A DNA stretch of 64,000 nt from CAZIKB01 sp964539665 (GCA_964539665.1 CAZIKB010000013.1:1-64000), one strand, 5' to 3'. Shown: positions 27,232 through 36,390, numbered from the stretch's first letter. A program made the numbers and translations. Notes: generated by a model not told the origin, from the letters alone.

Positions 27232-28158
27232 ATGAAAAAAGAAAAAATATTCATTACTGGTGGAGCAGGCTACCTTGGTTGTGTTCTAACATCCCATCTG
27301 CTCAAAAGAGATCAAAGGGTTAAAGTATTCGACAATCTTCACTTTGGGCAAAATCCGCTCAAAGCTTTTCTAGATAATCCCCACTTTGAATTCGTAAAGG
27401 GTGATATCTGTGATACTGATCTTCTGTGTAAAGAAATGGAGGACTCTATTAGCGTGGTTCATTTGGCAGCAATTGTTGGAGATATTCCTTGTGAGAAAAA
27501 TCGAGAAGATGCGATTAAAGTAAATCAAGATGCAAGCATTTCCCTCATTGATCAATGCAGAGATAACGGAAAAAAATTTGTGTTCGCTTCTACGGCAAGC
27601 AGTTATGGGATTTACCCAGGGAAAATCCTTTCTGAAATTAGTGAGCTTAATCCAGTTTCATTATATGCGGAGACAAAGATTGCCGTAGAACAATATTTAA
27701 GTAGCATTGATATTACAGATCTGCAGTACACAGTACTTAGATTGGGCACGGCTTATGGGCTCTCACTGCGAATGCGTCAAGACTTGCTAATACATTTTCT
27801 GGTCAAGAAGATCGTTTCGAAGCAAAAAGTTTCGGTTTACGGACAAAAACTTTACAGACCTTATGTTCACAACAGCGACATTGCAAATGCCGTTGAGAAA
27901 ATAATAATCTCCCCTTCAGAAATAGTAAGTGGGGAAATCTTTAATGTAGTCGGAGAAAACTTAAATAAAGAAGACTTGCTCAATATCCTACGTAAGTTTC
28001 GTAGTTTCGAAGTGGATTTCGTTGAAAATTCTGATGACTTAAGAGATTACAGGATCACTGGTGAAAAGCTCAGGAAGAAGATCGGTTTTGAAACCACTAG
28101 AAGAGTTGAGGACGTGCTGCCTGCTCTAATTCAAGCATCGGAACTGGGAGTTTATTGA
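27232..28158 (+). CDS. NAD-dependent sugar epimerase/dehydratase
   Basis: The 308-residue extended short-chain dehydrogenase has the NAD-binding GGAGYLG near residues 10-16, the substrate Ser/Thr segment (STASSYG) and the catalytic YAETK (Tyr145, Lys149). It should act on a nucleotide sugar. Its stop touches the start of the aminotransferase gene with no gap, so the two are co-translated. Function is limited to the family level. The gene cluster with an aminotransferase and a radical SAM enzyme suggests synthesis of an amino sugar or cyclitol. Confidence 0.87.
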   Translation: MKKEKIFITGGAGYLGCVLTSHLLKRDQRVKVFDNLHFGQNPLKAFLDNPHFEFVKGDICDTDLLCKEMEDSISVVHLAAIVGDIPCEKNREDAIKVNQDASISLIDQCRDNGKKFVFASTASSYGIYPGKILSEISELNPVSLYAETKIAVEQYLSSIDITDLQYTVLRLGTAYGLSLRMRQDLLIHFLVKKIVSKQKVSVYGQKLYRPYVHNSDIANAVEKIIISPSEIVSGEIFNVVGENLNKEDLLNILRKFRSFEVDFVENSDDLRDYRITGEKLRKKIGFETTRRVEDVLPALIQASELGVY

Positions 28159-29253
28159 ATGCAATACAAGATACCCTGGTCAAACGCAAACATTTCAAAT
28201 AAGGAATTTGAATCTGTAAAAAGAGTCTTCGACACGAATTGGCTTACAATGGGACCTACCACAAAGAAATTTGAGGAAAAAGTAAGCAACTTTGTCGGAC
28301 AGAATTATGGCATCGCAGTTAACAGTGGCACGGCGGCGCTTGATGTAGCTTTAAAGGCCATTGGCATCGAAAGCGGTGACGAAGTTATTGTGCCTGCAAT
28401 GGCTTACATCTCCACAGCGACTTGCGTTCTTTACCAGAATGCCAAGCCAGTCTTTGTAGATATTGAACCGAGAACATTCAATATTAATACAGATTTGATT
28501 GAAGAAAAAATTAGAGACAAAACAAAGGCTATAGTTTTTATGGATTTTGGAGGACATCCTGCTGAATTGGGAAAACTAAGACATATTGCAAAAGAAAAGA
28601 AACTGTTCCTGATCGAGGACGCAGCTCAGTCGCTTGGCGCAGAAAGAGACGGAATAAAGTGTGGTTCAGTCGGGCAAATAAATACGACCAGTTTTCACAT
28701 AACTAAGGCGGTAACAACAGTTGAGGGGGGAATGGTTTTTACAAATAGTCCTGAGCTTGAAAAAAGAGCAAAGAGTATTAGGAATCTAGGCGAAAGTGCT
28801 AAATACATGCATGATATTTTAGGGCATAATTACCGAATGACAGATATAAATGCCGCCATCGGTCTTAATCAAATTGAAAAAATTGAGGCAAGAATAGCAA
28901 GAAGACGGTGGATCGCAAATAGGTATCGTGAAAATCTCAAAGATACTGACTTAATAGCTTTCCAGCAGGTTACCGATAATGCAAGGCCTAGTTACTTTTT
29001 CTTTCTTATTCTTGTTGAGAACCGGGACAAAGTTGTTGAAGTGCTAAGCAAGAATGGAATTGAAACTAGAATAACTTATCCTCTTCCACTGAACAAACAA
29101 AGGGTCTTTAAAGAGGTTTCTTATGGGCCTTTCCCAAACGCCGAGGAATTCTCTAAACGTGTGATAAGTCTTCCCATGTTCTACGATCTAAAGGAGAGTG
29201 AGATAGCTTTTATCAGCGAAGTTCTTATTAAGGCAGTAAGAACACATGGGTAA
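28159..29253 (+). CDS. DegT/DnrJ/EryC1/StrS-type sugar aminotransferase
   Basis: The 364-residue PLP enzyme has VNSGTAALDVALKAIG near the N-terminus, IEDAAQSLGA (PLP-binding Asp) and TSFHITKAVTTVEGG with the Schiff-base Lys183. It transfers an amino group, usually from Glu or Gln, to a keto sugar. The usual SFxxxKxxTTGEGG motif reads TTVEGG here, a small change. The length is normal. It sits between the epimerase and a SPASM radical SAM enzyme. Confidence 0.9.
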   Translation: MQYKIPWSNANISNKEFESVKRVFDTNWLTMGPTTKKFEEKVSNFVGQNYGIAVNSGTAALDVALKAIGIESGDEVIVPAMAYISTATCVLYQNAKPVFVDIEPRTFNINTDLIEEKIRDKTKAIVFMDFGGHPAELGKLRHIAKEKKLFLIEDAAQSLGAERDGIKCGSVGQINTTSFHITKAVTTVEGGMVFTNSPELEKRAKSIRNLGESAKYMHDILGHNYRMTDINAAIGLNQIEKIEARIARRRWIANRYRENLKDTDLIAFQQVTDNARPSYFFFLILVENRDKVVEVLSKNGIETRITYPLPLNKQRVFKEVSYGPFPNAEEFSKRVISLPMFYDLKESEIAFISEVLIKAVRTHG

Positions 29254-29345
29254 TCGTACATTAGCAGGCGACAAACTGTTTGCAAATGCTGTCTTTTTTC
29301 ACAAAATAAAACGTATAACTTCAAGCATTGAAAAAGGAAACTACG

Positions 29346-30422
29346 GTGAACAGCAAACATGATACCGAAATCGATTCTGATTACAACAGATTCAACAAAT
29401 TCAAAATACTGGCGCATGCAAAAAACATTGAGTGCTTGCTCAATGGTGGACCGTCACGGCCGATAGTCGTTGACCTTGAATTAAGTAACTTGTGTCAACA
29501 GGATTGCGTTTGGTGCGAACCCATTTCTTATAGGATGCAAAACCATGTTTTGCTTAAGCCAGAAACGATAACGCAAGTTATTGAAGATGCAGCCGAATTG
29601 GGTACAAAGCTGATACGGTTTTGTGGAGGTGGTGAGCCAATGACCAATCCATTTTACGGACAAGCTCTTCGACTTGCCAAGCAGAAAGGCTTGGGTGTTA
29701 TATGCAATTCAAACGGCAGTCTACTTCATAAATATCTCGATACGATCGTAGAATATTGTGACTATTTCAGAATCAGTCTGGATGCAGCAACTAACGGAAC
29801 CTATTGTAGACTGCACCAACCCAAAAATAAAAAAGACTTTGAAAATATTGTAAATGGATTGACAATTCTGGCTAAGCTGAGAGTAGAAAAATTCAGCCAC
29901 ACAGAGATCGGGGCTGCTTTCTTAATCCACCATGAGAACTATGAAGAAATCTCGCTGTTTACAAGAGTTATGCGAGAAATTGGAATAGATTTTGTCCACT
30001 TTAGACCAGTATATCTTCCATCCAAAACGGAGAATCAAAAACTTCTAGCAATAATTGACTATGCATTAGCAAAGGTTGCAGAAAGCAAACAAAAATTTGA
30101 AAGTGAGAAGTTCAAGATTTTCGGAATAACTAGAAAAATGAATGGGGTATGGTTTGAGCGCGAATGGAGCAATTGTTACTCTCCCTTTTTTTTACCAGTG
30201 CTTGGGGCTAACGGAAATATCTACGCTTGTTGTGACAGGAGAGATATATGCTTGGGGAGCTTTGCCAAGGAAGGTTTTGCAAAAATATATCGTAGCAAGA
30301 AATATAAGGAAAAGGTAAAAGCTATAGATGTCGGAACGTGTGTTAGATGCACCAACAGCGACCTAAATGAGATTATCTACAACTGCTTTGAGCACGATTT
30401 TTTGAAAAAGGACCTCTTATAA
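29346..30422 (+). CDS. Radical SAM / SPASM-domain enzyme
   Basis: The 358-residue protein carries a radical SAM cluster motif, CQQDCVWC, in the context LELSNLCQQDC, a SAM-binding GGGEP, and a C-terminal SPASM-like set of cysteines (SNCYSP, YACCDRRDIC, GTCVRCTNSD). Twitch/SPASM relatives modify peptides or act on sugars and cyclitols (for example BtrN-type dehydrogenases, which also sit with StrS-type aminotransferases). I chose GTG 29346 because AAAAGGAAA lies just upstream; a TTG at 29328 is also in frame. The neighbours favour a small-molecule substrate; no precursor peptide is seen. Confidence 0.8.
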   Translation: MNSKHDTEIDSDYNRFNKFKILAHAKNIECLLNGGPSRPIVVDLELSNLCQQDCVWCEPISYRMQNHVLLKPETITQVIEDAAELGTKLIRFCGGGEPMTNPFYGQALRLAKQKGLGVICNSNGSLLHKYLDTIVEYCDYFRISLDAATNGTYCRLHQPKNKKDFENIVNGLTILAKLRVEKFSHTEIGAAFLIHHENYEEISLFTRVMREIGIDFVHFRPVYLPSKTENQKLLAIIDYALAKVAESKQKFESEKFKIFGITRKMNGVWFEREWSNCYSPFFLPVLGANGNIYACCDRRDICLGSFAKEGFAKIYRSKKYKEKVKAIDVGTCVRCTNSDLNEIIYNCFEHDFLKKDLL

Positions 30423-30472
30423 CCGACATCTTGTAGACATTTATAATTAATCACAAAAAAAAGGGTGAACAG

Positions 30473-30892
30473 ATGGCGCTAAGTGTTTTTGTAGACAAAT
30501 CGAATCCCCCTAAAGATCAGGATCTTTTAGAAGCCTTAGGGGAAACCAAGCAGCTATGGGACCAGTTGAAATCCTATGTCAAAGAAATTTTTCCAGACAT
30601 CGCCGAGGATTGGAAACACTATGGTAAAAATTCCGGCTGGACCATGAAATTACTGAAGAAAAAACGTAACCTGTTTTTTTCATATCCTGGCAGCGGGCAA
30701 TTCGTAGTCGTGTTTGTGTTTGGAGACAAAGCGGTGCAAGCGATCGAACAAAGCTCAATACCCCGGCACATCTTCGACACTCTAAATCAGGCGAGAAAAT
30801 ATGCAGAGGGCAGGGGACTGCAAGTGCCTGTTCAAAACAGGAATGATATCGAGCTGGTTATGCAACTAATTACCATTAAAGTAGAGAATTAG
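30473..30892 (+). CDS. DUF3788 family protein
   Basis: This 139-residue soluble protein matches the DUF3788 pattern: an N-terminal KQLWDQLKSYVKE, then EDWKHYGKNSGWTMKLLKKKRNL with the conserved aromatic/Lys residues, then FVVVFVFGDKA. The biochemical role of the family is unknown to me. GGTGAAC lies before the ATG. It follows the radical SAM gene by 50 bases, but belonging to the same unit is not certain. Confidence 0.75.
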   Translation: MALSVFVDKSNPPKDQDLLEALGETKQLWDQLKSYVKEIFPDIAEDWKHYGKNSGWTMKLLKKKRNLFFSYPGSGQFVVVFVFGDKAVQAIEQSSIPRHIFDTLNQARKYAEGRGLQVPVQNRNDIELVMQLITIKVEN

Positions 30893-31031
30893 AAAAAAGC
30901 AGACCAGCCAGTATCTGTCACGGACATTTATGTCTATCCTTATAATTTAAAAATTGGGGAATGTAGCCTTCAATGTACAAGCATGAATTTTATTCATGTT
31001 TCGATTGGGTAAACTAACAGATGGTTTTAAT

Positions 31032-31934
31032 ATGAAACTTACAGGACTGCATTTACTCTTAACTTACCAGTGTACTTTTGAATGCGACCACTGCTTTGTC
31101 TGGGGCAGCCCCCGGCAAAGCGGGACGATGACTCTGGAAACTATCGAGCACATACTCCAGCAGGCAAAGGAGCTGGGTACGATCGAGTCGATATATTTTG
31201 AAGGGGGAGAGCCATTTATGTATTATCCTGTTCTGCTCAAAAGCGTTCAGAATGCTGCACACCTCGGTTTCGAAGTAGGTCTCGTTACCAATAGTTACTG
31301 GGCGACCAGTGTAGAAGACGCCAGCGAATGGCTGCAACCGTTTGCAGGATTAATCCAGGATCTTTCGATTAGCAGTGATTTGTATCATTTCAGCGAGAAA
31401 GTCAGCCAGCAGGCAAAAGCTGCTAAAGAGGCGGCAGGAAGTTTGAACATCCCCATTGGCGTAATCAGTATTGCTCGACCTGAGACTTTGAATGCTGAGT
31501 CGATTTTCGGTCAGCTTCCAACAGGAGAAGCCAAGGTCATGTACCGCGGTCGCGCCGCAGCAACACTTGTTGAACAAGCTGATAGATATCCCTGGAATCA
31601 GTTCACTGAATGCCGACATGAAGATTTCCGCGAGCCAGGAAGGGTGCATGTTGATCCGTTTGGATATTTACATATTTGCCAGGGCATCTCTATTGGCAAT
31701 ATTTTTCAATCGACTTTGAATGAAATATGCGAGAACTACAATCCTGAAAAGCATTCCATAATTGGTCCGCTGCTCGAAGGCGGTCCTGCTGAGTTAGTTC
31801 GACGGTACAAATTGCCCAATGATGAAAGCTATGCCGATGAATGCCATTTGTGTTATGAAGCACGTAAATCGCTGCGGGAAAGATTCCCGCAGATACTTAC
31901 GCCCGATCAGATGTATGGCGTGCCTGAAGAGTAA
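31032..31934 (+). CDS. Radical SAM protein
   Basis: This product of about 300 residues begins MKLTGLHLLLTYQCTFECDH, which holds the CxxxCxxC cluster motif (CTFECDHC), followed by YFEGGEPFMYYP, the SAM-binding strand. Two cysteines near the end (ADECHLCYEAR) and one in CRHEDFREPG / ICQGIS may bind an auxiliary cluster. I chose ATG 31032 because the core starts there; the frame is open to ATG 30996. The substrate is unknown. It lies 139 bases after the DUF3788 gene and is followed by hairpins. Confidence 0.8.
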   Translation: MKLTGLHLLLTYQCTFECDHCFVWGSPRQSGTMTLETIEHILQQAKELGTIESIYFEGGEPFMYYPVLLKSVQNAAHLGFEVGLVTNSYWATSVEDASEWLQPFAGLIQDLSISSDLYHFSEKVSQQAKAAKEAAGSLNIPIGVISIARPETLNAESIFGQLPTGEAKVMYRGRAAATLVEQADRYPWNQFTECRHEDFREPGRVHVDPFGYLHICQGISIGNIFQSTLNEICENYNPEKHSIIGPLLEGGPAELVRRYKLPNDESYADECHLCYEARKSLRERFPQILTPDQMYGVPEE

Positions 31935-31998
31935 AACTAAATATAGAGGCCTCGATTTATCGGGATCGTATCTCTTCAATAAATAAAGAGAACTCAGC

Positions 31999-32025
31999 TT
32001 TACTAAACTTTCAAAATTTAGTAAA
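31999..32025 (+). terminator. Hairpin downstream of the radical SAM gene
   Basis: TTTACTAAA (31999-32007) pairs with TTTAGTAAA (32017-32025). A second imperfect palindrome, ACCCTCAAATTTTGAGTGGGT, follows at about 32036-32056. No poly-T run follows the first, so a terminator is only likely by position, between 31934 and the GH13 gene at 32090. Confidence 0.4.
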
Positions 32026-32089
32026 ACTCCATTCACCCTCAAATTTTGAGTGGGTATTATTTATTTAAGAAAAGAAATAGGAGCATATT

Positions 32090-33505
32090 ATGAGCAAATT
32101 CGAAAAATTTAGAAACAAGAAAAAATACTGGCATTTATTTTTATCTGTATTAGTATTTTTATTCATTACCACCGCGTGTGATCAAAAAAGCACTGATACG
32201 ATTTCTGAAGAGAGTACTCTTACTAGTGGTGTCAGTATGGTAAAACACCCGGAATGGAGTTATAATCTCAGTATCTATGAAGTGAATCTCAGGCAATATT
32301 CTCCTGCCGGCACGTTTGCGGGATTTGAAAAGCACCTGCCGAGATTAAAAGAACTGGGCGTGGGCATTATCTGGATTATGCCCATTCATCCAATTGGCGA
32401 AAAAAATAGAAAGGGCAGTATGGGCAGTTATTACTCTGTCAAAGATTATCTCGCTGTTAATCCTGAACACGGAACGTTTGATGAATTCAAATTGCTGGTT
32501 AAGAAAATTCATGAAATGGACATGTATGTGATTCTGGACTGGGTAGCTAACCATACTGCCTGGGATAATGCGATGGCCACAGAACATCCAGACTGGTTTA
32601 CGAAAGATGAGAATGGCAATTTTGCACCTCCGGTTCCTGACTGGTCTGATGTCATAGACCTGAACTATGATAATCCTGATTTAAGAGAATACATGCTGGA
32701 AGCCCTGAAATTCTGGGTTGCGGAGGCCGATATTGATGGTTACAGGTGCGATTTTGCCGGCGGTGTGCCAACTGACTTCTGGAATAAGGTGCGTGAAGAG
32801 CTGGATAAGATTAAGCCCGTATTCATGCTTGCTGAATGGGAGATTCCTGAACATCATGAAAAAGCCTTTGACATGAGTTATGGCTGGGAAATGAATGGGC
32901 TCATTAACAGCATAGCGAAAGGGGAGAAGACCGTTGCTGATATCGACGCCTATTTGGCAGAAGAAGTCAAATCCTATCCACGGGATGCTTATCGAATGTA
33001 CTTTACGACTAACCATGACGAAAATTCCTGGAATGGTACTGTTTTCGAACGACTTGGAGATGGTGTGGAAGCATTTGCTGTGCTAACAGCGACATTATAT
33101 GGAATGCCCCTGATTTACAGCGGGCAGGAGGCTGGCCTGATTAAACGGCTTGCCTTCTTTGAAAAGGATGCAATTGAATGGAAAGCACATAAATTCACCG
33201 AGTTGTATTCAACACTACTGAACCTGAAAAGGACGAATAAAGCGCTCTGGAATGGTGAGCGCGGCGGTGCATTGACTCGAGTCCACACATCTAACGATCA
33301 AGCGGTTTTTTCTTTTGTCAGAGAAAAGGACGATGATAAGGTCTTTGTCATCATAAATTTTTCTGATGGGGAGCAGAATATTGCTTTTCAAGGTGTGTTA
33401 TTTCCGGGTGATTACACGAATGTTTTTACTGGCACGAAAATATCATTTTCTGAAGGCATGAGTTTAAAGCTGAAGCCATGGGAATATAGAGTTTTTGTGA
33501 AATAA
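32090..33505 (+). CDS. GH13 alpha-amylase family lipoprotein
   Basis: The 471-residue protein has an N-terminal signal ending in a lipobox Cys (FITTACDQ), so it is likely anchored in the outer membrane or at the periplasmic face. The GH13 barrel is clear: VILDWVANHTA (region I), DGYRCDFAGG (nucleophile Asp221), LAEWE (acid/base Glu249) and FTTNHDENSW (Asp310). The C-terminal sandwich ends GMSLKLKPWEYRVFVK. It should cleave alpha-glucans or act as a cyclomaltodextrinase-type enzyme. ATAGGAGC precedes the ATG. No other glycan-use genes are beside it. Confidence 0.9.
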   Translation: MSKFEKFRNKKKYWHLFLSVLVFLFITTACDQKSTDTISEESTLTSGVSMVKHPEWSYNLSIYEVNLRQYSPAGTFAGFEKHLPRLKELGVGIIWIMPIHPIGEKNRKGSMGSYYSVKDYLAVNPEHGTFDEFKLLVKKIHEMDMYVILDWVANHTAWDNAMATEHPDWFTKDENGNFAPPVPDWSDVIDLNYDNPDLREYMLEALKFWVAEADIDGYRCDFAGGVPTDFWNKVREELDKIKPVFMLAEWEIPEHHEKAFDMSYGWEMNGLINSIAKGEKTVADIDAYLAEEVKSYPRDAYRMYFTTNHDENSWNGTVFERLGDGVEAFAVLTATLYGMPLIYSGQEAGLIKRLAFFEKDAIEWKAHKFTELYSTLLNLKRTNKALWNGERGGALTRVHTSNDQAVFSFVREKDDDKVFVIINFSDGEQNIAFQGVLFPGDYTNVFTGTKISFSEGMSLKLKPWEYRVFVK

Positions 33506-33606
33506 CTTTGAGCTAATGAACACCATGCTGTCAATTAAAGGGAATTTTCCTGCTTGACATTATCTGTCACTTCCAGCGGAGAATGTCGTTTGCGTTAATG
33601 AGGAAT

Positions 33607-34095
33607 ATGAATATAATGAAGCGCCAGCTATTTATTACAGGTACATTTGCCCTTCTACTTGCGATTTCTAACTGTTCAGCGAACAAAGAATATCTGCCTG
33701 CAACGATTTACAATCACACGCTTAAACAAAGGCTTGCCGGCCAGGATGCTATAGGGATAATTGATAAAATGCATTTTCAGGCGGTTGCAGCGCTTAATAA
33801 TGAAATTGGTTTTTATGAAGGACCAAAAGGCCTGGCAACAATCTATATTACTTATTATGCGAACAGCGCTACGGCAGAGGCCGAACGGACTAAAATGACC
33901 CAAAAAATCTCTCCTGAAAACTCTGTGTTTATTGGCAGTGAATATTTTGATTTGCAAGGAATACAAATTTACAGGTGTTTTGGCATGGGCCAGACTCATT
34001 TTGTATTTGTTGTTGAAACAGAATTAATCTGGTTTTCAGTTAATACCCTCATAGGGAAAGCATTTCTCACTGATTATCTTGACAGTCTTGATTAA
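33607..34095 (+). CDS. Small lipoprotein, unknown function
   Basis: This product of about 162 residues has a signal sequence ending in a lipobox-like LLAISNCSANK. The mature part is globular, with IYITYYANSATAEAERTKM and a hydrophobic beta-rich end (THFVFVVETELIWF). I do not recognise the family. Several in-frame ATGs (33583, 33598, 33607, 33616) are possible; GAGG upstream favours 33607 or 33616. It lies 101 bases after the GH13 gene. Confidence 0.6.
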   Translation: MNIMKRQLFITGTFALLLAISNCSANKEYLPATIYNHTLKQRLAGQDAIGIIDKMHFQAVAALNNEIGFYEGPKGLATIYITYYANSATAEAERTKMTQKISPENSVFIGSEYFDLQGIQIYRCFGMGQTHFVFVVETELIWFSVNTLIGKAFLTDYLDSLD

Positions 34096-34176
34096 GTATT
34101 GGTAGTATCCAGTAGGTCAGCGTCTAAAAACTTATAGAATATCCAAAGGGCTTTTATTCCCGCAGTCTTTTTATAA

Positions 34177-34316
34177 CCTGAATAATTCATAAAAAGTGAC
34201 AAATGTGCGACGCACTTCTTGAAATGACTGAAGTTATGCCTATTTTTAGCTTCACCGCCAAAAAAACTTAGTTTCCAAGTGCGTCGCACATTTAGGTAAT
34301 TCATGAATAATTCAGG
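34177..34316. repeat. 140-bp imperfect inverted-repeat element
   Basis: The outer arms CCTGAATAATTCAT (34177-34190) and ATGAATAATTCAGG (34303-34316) match with one mismatch. The inner arms AAATGTGCGACGCACTT (34201-34217) and AAGTGCGTCGCACATTT (34277-34293) match perfectly over 17 bases. The 59 bases between contain no ORF. It could be a small non-autonomous mobile element or a large hairpin that insulates the arsR unit from the gene before it. Confidence 0.75.
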
Positions 34317-34389
34317 ATAAGCAATCATTTAAAGAATAATATGATATTTTCACAGGAAAAAAGACTTGATAATAAAATAACACATTTGT

Positions 34390-34413
34390 ATATTTCGACA
34401 CCTGACGAAATGT
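34390..34413 (+). promoter_or_regulatory. Candidate ArsR operator
   Basis: ATATTTCG (34390-34397) and CGAAATGT (34406-34413) form an inverted repeat with 7 of 8 matching bases around an 8-base spacer, 12 bases before the arsR start. ArsR-family repressors usually bind such a dyad over their own promoter. The assignment is by position and symmetry only. Confidence 0.5.
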
Positions 34414-34424
34414 AATAATAAAAT

Positions 34425-34769
34425 ATGAGACATTTAATTAAAATTTTTAAAGCGCTTTCTGATCCCAGTCGAATTCGCATTTTAAAAATGTTAGAAATTC
34501 GATCATTGTGTGTGTGTGAGATTTCCGAAGTCCTGCATTTGGCCAACTCAACCGTTTCCAAGCATCTATCGATATTACGCGATGCTGAATTGATCCAGGA
34601 TGAAAAAGTAGGTAAATGGGTGAATTATTACATAAATCGCTCTACCACCGAATTGTACGTGAAGGAAATCGTGCCCCTGTTGGCTCAATGGCTGCAAGAC
34701 GATGAAATTCTTCAACAGGATGCTGAGACAGTGAAAAAAGTGGATCGGCTTAAAATCTGTGGCGGATAA
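34425..34769 (+). CDS. arsR: ArsR/SmtB-family metalloregulator
   Basis: The 114-residue winged-helix repressor has FKALSDPSRIRILKML and the helix-turn-helix VLHLANSTVSKHLSILRDAE. The Cys pair in SLCVCEIS matches the As(III)-sensing ELCVCDL motif of the third helix. It should leave the DNA when arsenite or a related metal binds. It is first in the row that contains a permease and Acr3, so it very likely controls them through the dyad at 34390-34413. Confidence 0.9.
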   Translation: MRHLIKIFKALSDPSRIRILKMLEIRSLCVCEISEVLHLANSTVSKHLSILRDAELIQDEKVGKWVNYYINRSTTELYVKEIVPLLAQWLQDDEILQQDAETVKKVDRLKICGG

Positions 34770-34826
34770 TTTTTTTTGATTAAATCATTTCGATAGTTGG
34801 CGAAACATAGTTAGGAACTCGATTGT

Positions 34827-35513
34827 ATGAATTGGAAAGAACAGTATAAAAGCTTGTTGTGGATTCTGGGATTCTTTCTTTTTGCGTATTTCATGCCTGT
34901 TGGCAACGATACATTTAATCAGGCAATTAGTGCGGCTCTGATGTTGGCAAAATCGTATGCTCAGGATCATGTTTTGTTGTGCCTGGTGCCAGCCTTTTTT
35001 ATCGCTGGTGTAATTGCTGTTTTTGCTAGTCAGGCAGCCGTGATAAAGTATTTTGGCGCAGCCGCTAAAAAATGGCTGTCTTATCTGGTAGCTTCGGTTT
35101 CGGGTACGATTCTGGCGGTTTGTTCCTGCACAGTTTTGCCGCTTTTTTCAGGCATTCATAAGCGCGGCGCCGGCCTGGGCCCCGCGATTACATTTCTCTA
35201 TTCCGGCCCGGCTATAAATATTCTTGCCATTATTTTAACCGCCAGAATACTGGGTTTAGAATTGGGAATTGCCAGGGTGGTTGGCGCTGTGCTTTTTAGT
35301 GTGATTATCGGATTGACCATGCACTTAATCTATCGTAAAGAAGAGACGGCCAAAGCTGAAGCGCAATTAGCGTCGCCGGAACCGGAGGAAACGCGACCTC
35401 TCTGGCAGACCGGGTTCCACTTTTTCGTTTTGGTGGCGATTCTGGTGTTTGCTAATTGGGGCAAGCCGGACACGAGCAGTGGCATCTGGCATTCAATGCA
35501 CGCCCATAAATAG
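34827..35513 (+). CDS. Permease (DUF318/ArsP-like), N-terminal part, ended by TAG
   Basis: This 228-residue piece has about five membrane helices and the family motif AVCSCTVLPLFSGIHKRGAG with the paired cysteines, followed by FLYSGPAINILAI. Permeases of this group export organoarsenicals or related compounds. The frame stops at TAG (35511-35513) after MHAHK, then continues without shift for 204 more residues (35514-36128), giving a normal-length permease of about 433 residues if read through. The codon at this point could have been TGG, one base away. Truncation here probably inactivates it. Confidence 0.8.
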   Translation: MNWKEQYKSLLWILGFFLFAYFMPVGNDTFNQAISAALMLAKSYAQDHVLLCLVPAFFIAGVIAVFASQAAVIKYFGAAAKKWLSYLVASVSGTILAVCSCTVLPLFSGIHKRGAGLGPAITFLYSGPAINILAIILTARILGLELGIARVVGAVLFSVIIGLTMHLIYRKEETAKAEAQLASPEPEETRPLWQTGFHFFVLVAILVFANWGKPDTSSGIWHSMHAHK

Positions 35514-36128
35514 CAGATCACAGCGGTGATGGGCATTATATTAGCATTCTCGCTTGTTTTTATTCTCAAGATCAATAAAATGTATGTAGTATTGGTCGGG
35601 TTGTTCGTGGCTCTACTGGCGCAGCTTTTTCCGGAGAATCCGCTGTTGCCTTTTACCGCTGCGGTCATTGGCCTTAGCATTATTCTTTCGATAACCCCTG
35701 GTGAACCTCAGGAATGGATGAGTTCTTCGTGGGATTTCACCAGACAAATACTCCCTTTGTTGGGCGCTGGAGTTCTAGTCGCCGGATTTTTACTCGGGTC
35801 GCCGGACGGCGCTCGGGGAATGATACCAAACCAGTGGATAGCAAATCTGGTTGGCGGGAATTCAATATTATCTAATTTTTTTGCTTCGATCTTTGGCGCC
35901 TTTATGTATTTTGCCACCTTAACCGAAGTTCCCATTCTTCAGGGATTAATTCAAAGCGGAATGGGAAAAGGGCCGGCCCTGGCCTTGTTGCTGGCAGGGC
36001 CAGCGCTCTCGCTGCCGAATATGCTGGTTATTCGAAGTGTCATTGGCAACCAAAAGACGTTGATATTTATTTCACTGGTTGTAATTATGGCAACAATCAG
36101 TGGATTAATTTACGGCTCATTATTTTAA
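35514..36128 (+). pseudogene. Permease, C-terminal part after in-frame TAG
   Basis: This continues the frame of 34827-35513 from QITAVMGIILAFSLVF, with four to five membrane helices and the second conserved half (FGAFMYFATLTEVPILQGLI, PALSLPNMLVIRSVIG). An ATG at 35529 and others could start a separate half-protein, but no good ribosome site precedes them. Together the two halves look like one gene with a single nonsense codon. It ends 16 bases before the thioredoxin-like gene. Confidence 0.75.
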
Positions 36129-36144
36129 AATAGGAGAACTGACA

Positions 36145-36390
36145 ATGGTACAAATAAAAGTTCTTGGTCCTGGATGTTTCAATTGTCAAAAATTGGCAAC
36201 CATGTGTCAAGAGGTAGTAGCTGAATATGCTATTGAAGCACAAATTGAAAAAGTCACTGATTTAAGAAAAATCGCAGAATTGGGTGTTATGCTGACACCA
36301 GGCTTAATTATAAATGAAAAATTAAAAAGCAGCGGAAAAATTCCGATGAAATCAACTCTAATAAATTGGCTCAAAGATGCCACCAAATAA
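36145..36390 (+). CDS. Small thioredoxin-family protein
   Basis: This 81-residue protein matches the small thioredoxin group (MTH895-like, redox-active disulfide protein 2): VLGPGCFNCQKL carries the CxxC, and VMLTPGLIINEKL carries the cis-Pro loop. Such proteins sit beside ArsP-type permeases and probably provide reducing power or metal transfer for them. AGGAGAACTGACA lies upstream of the ATG. Confidence 0.88.
   Translation: MVQIKVLGPGCFNCQKLATMCQEVVAEYAIEAQIEKVTDLRKIAELGVMLTPGLIINEKLKSSGKIPMKSTLINWLKDATK

Noticed and set aside
12013..35513. TAG read as pyrrolysine or another amino acid in the VPS10 and permease genes, given the nearby MttB-family gene
   Set aside because: The MttB-family gene itself has no in-frame TAG, no pyl genes are in the window, and TAG is the ordinary stop of several intact genes here (for example those ending at 17193, 21709, 27126, 38934 and 40461). 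General reassignment is therefore unlikely.
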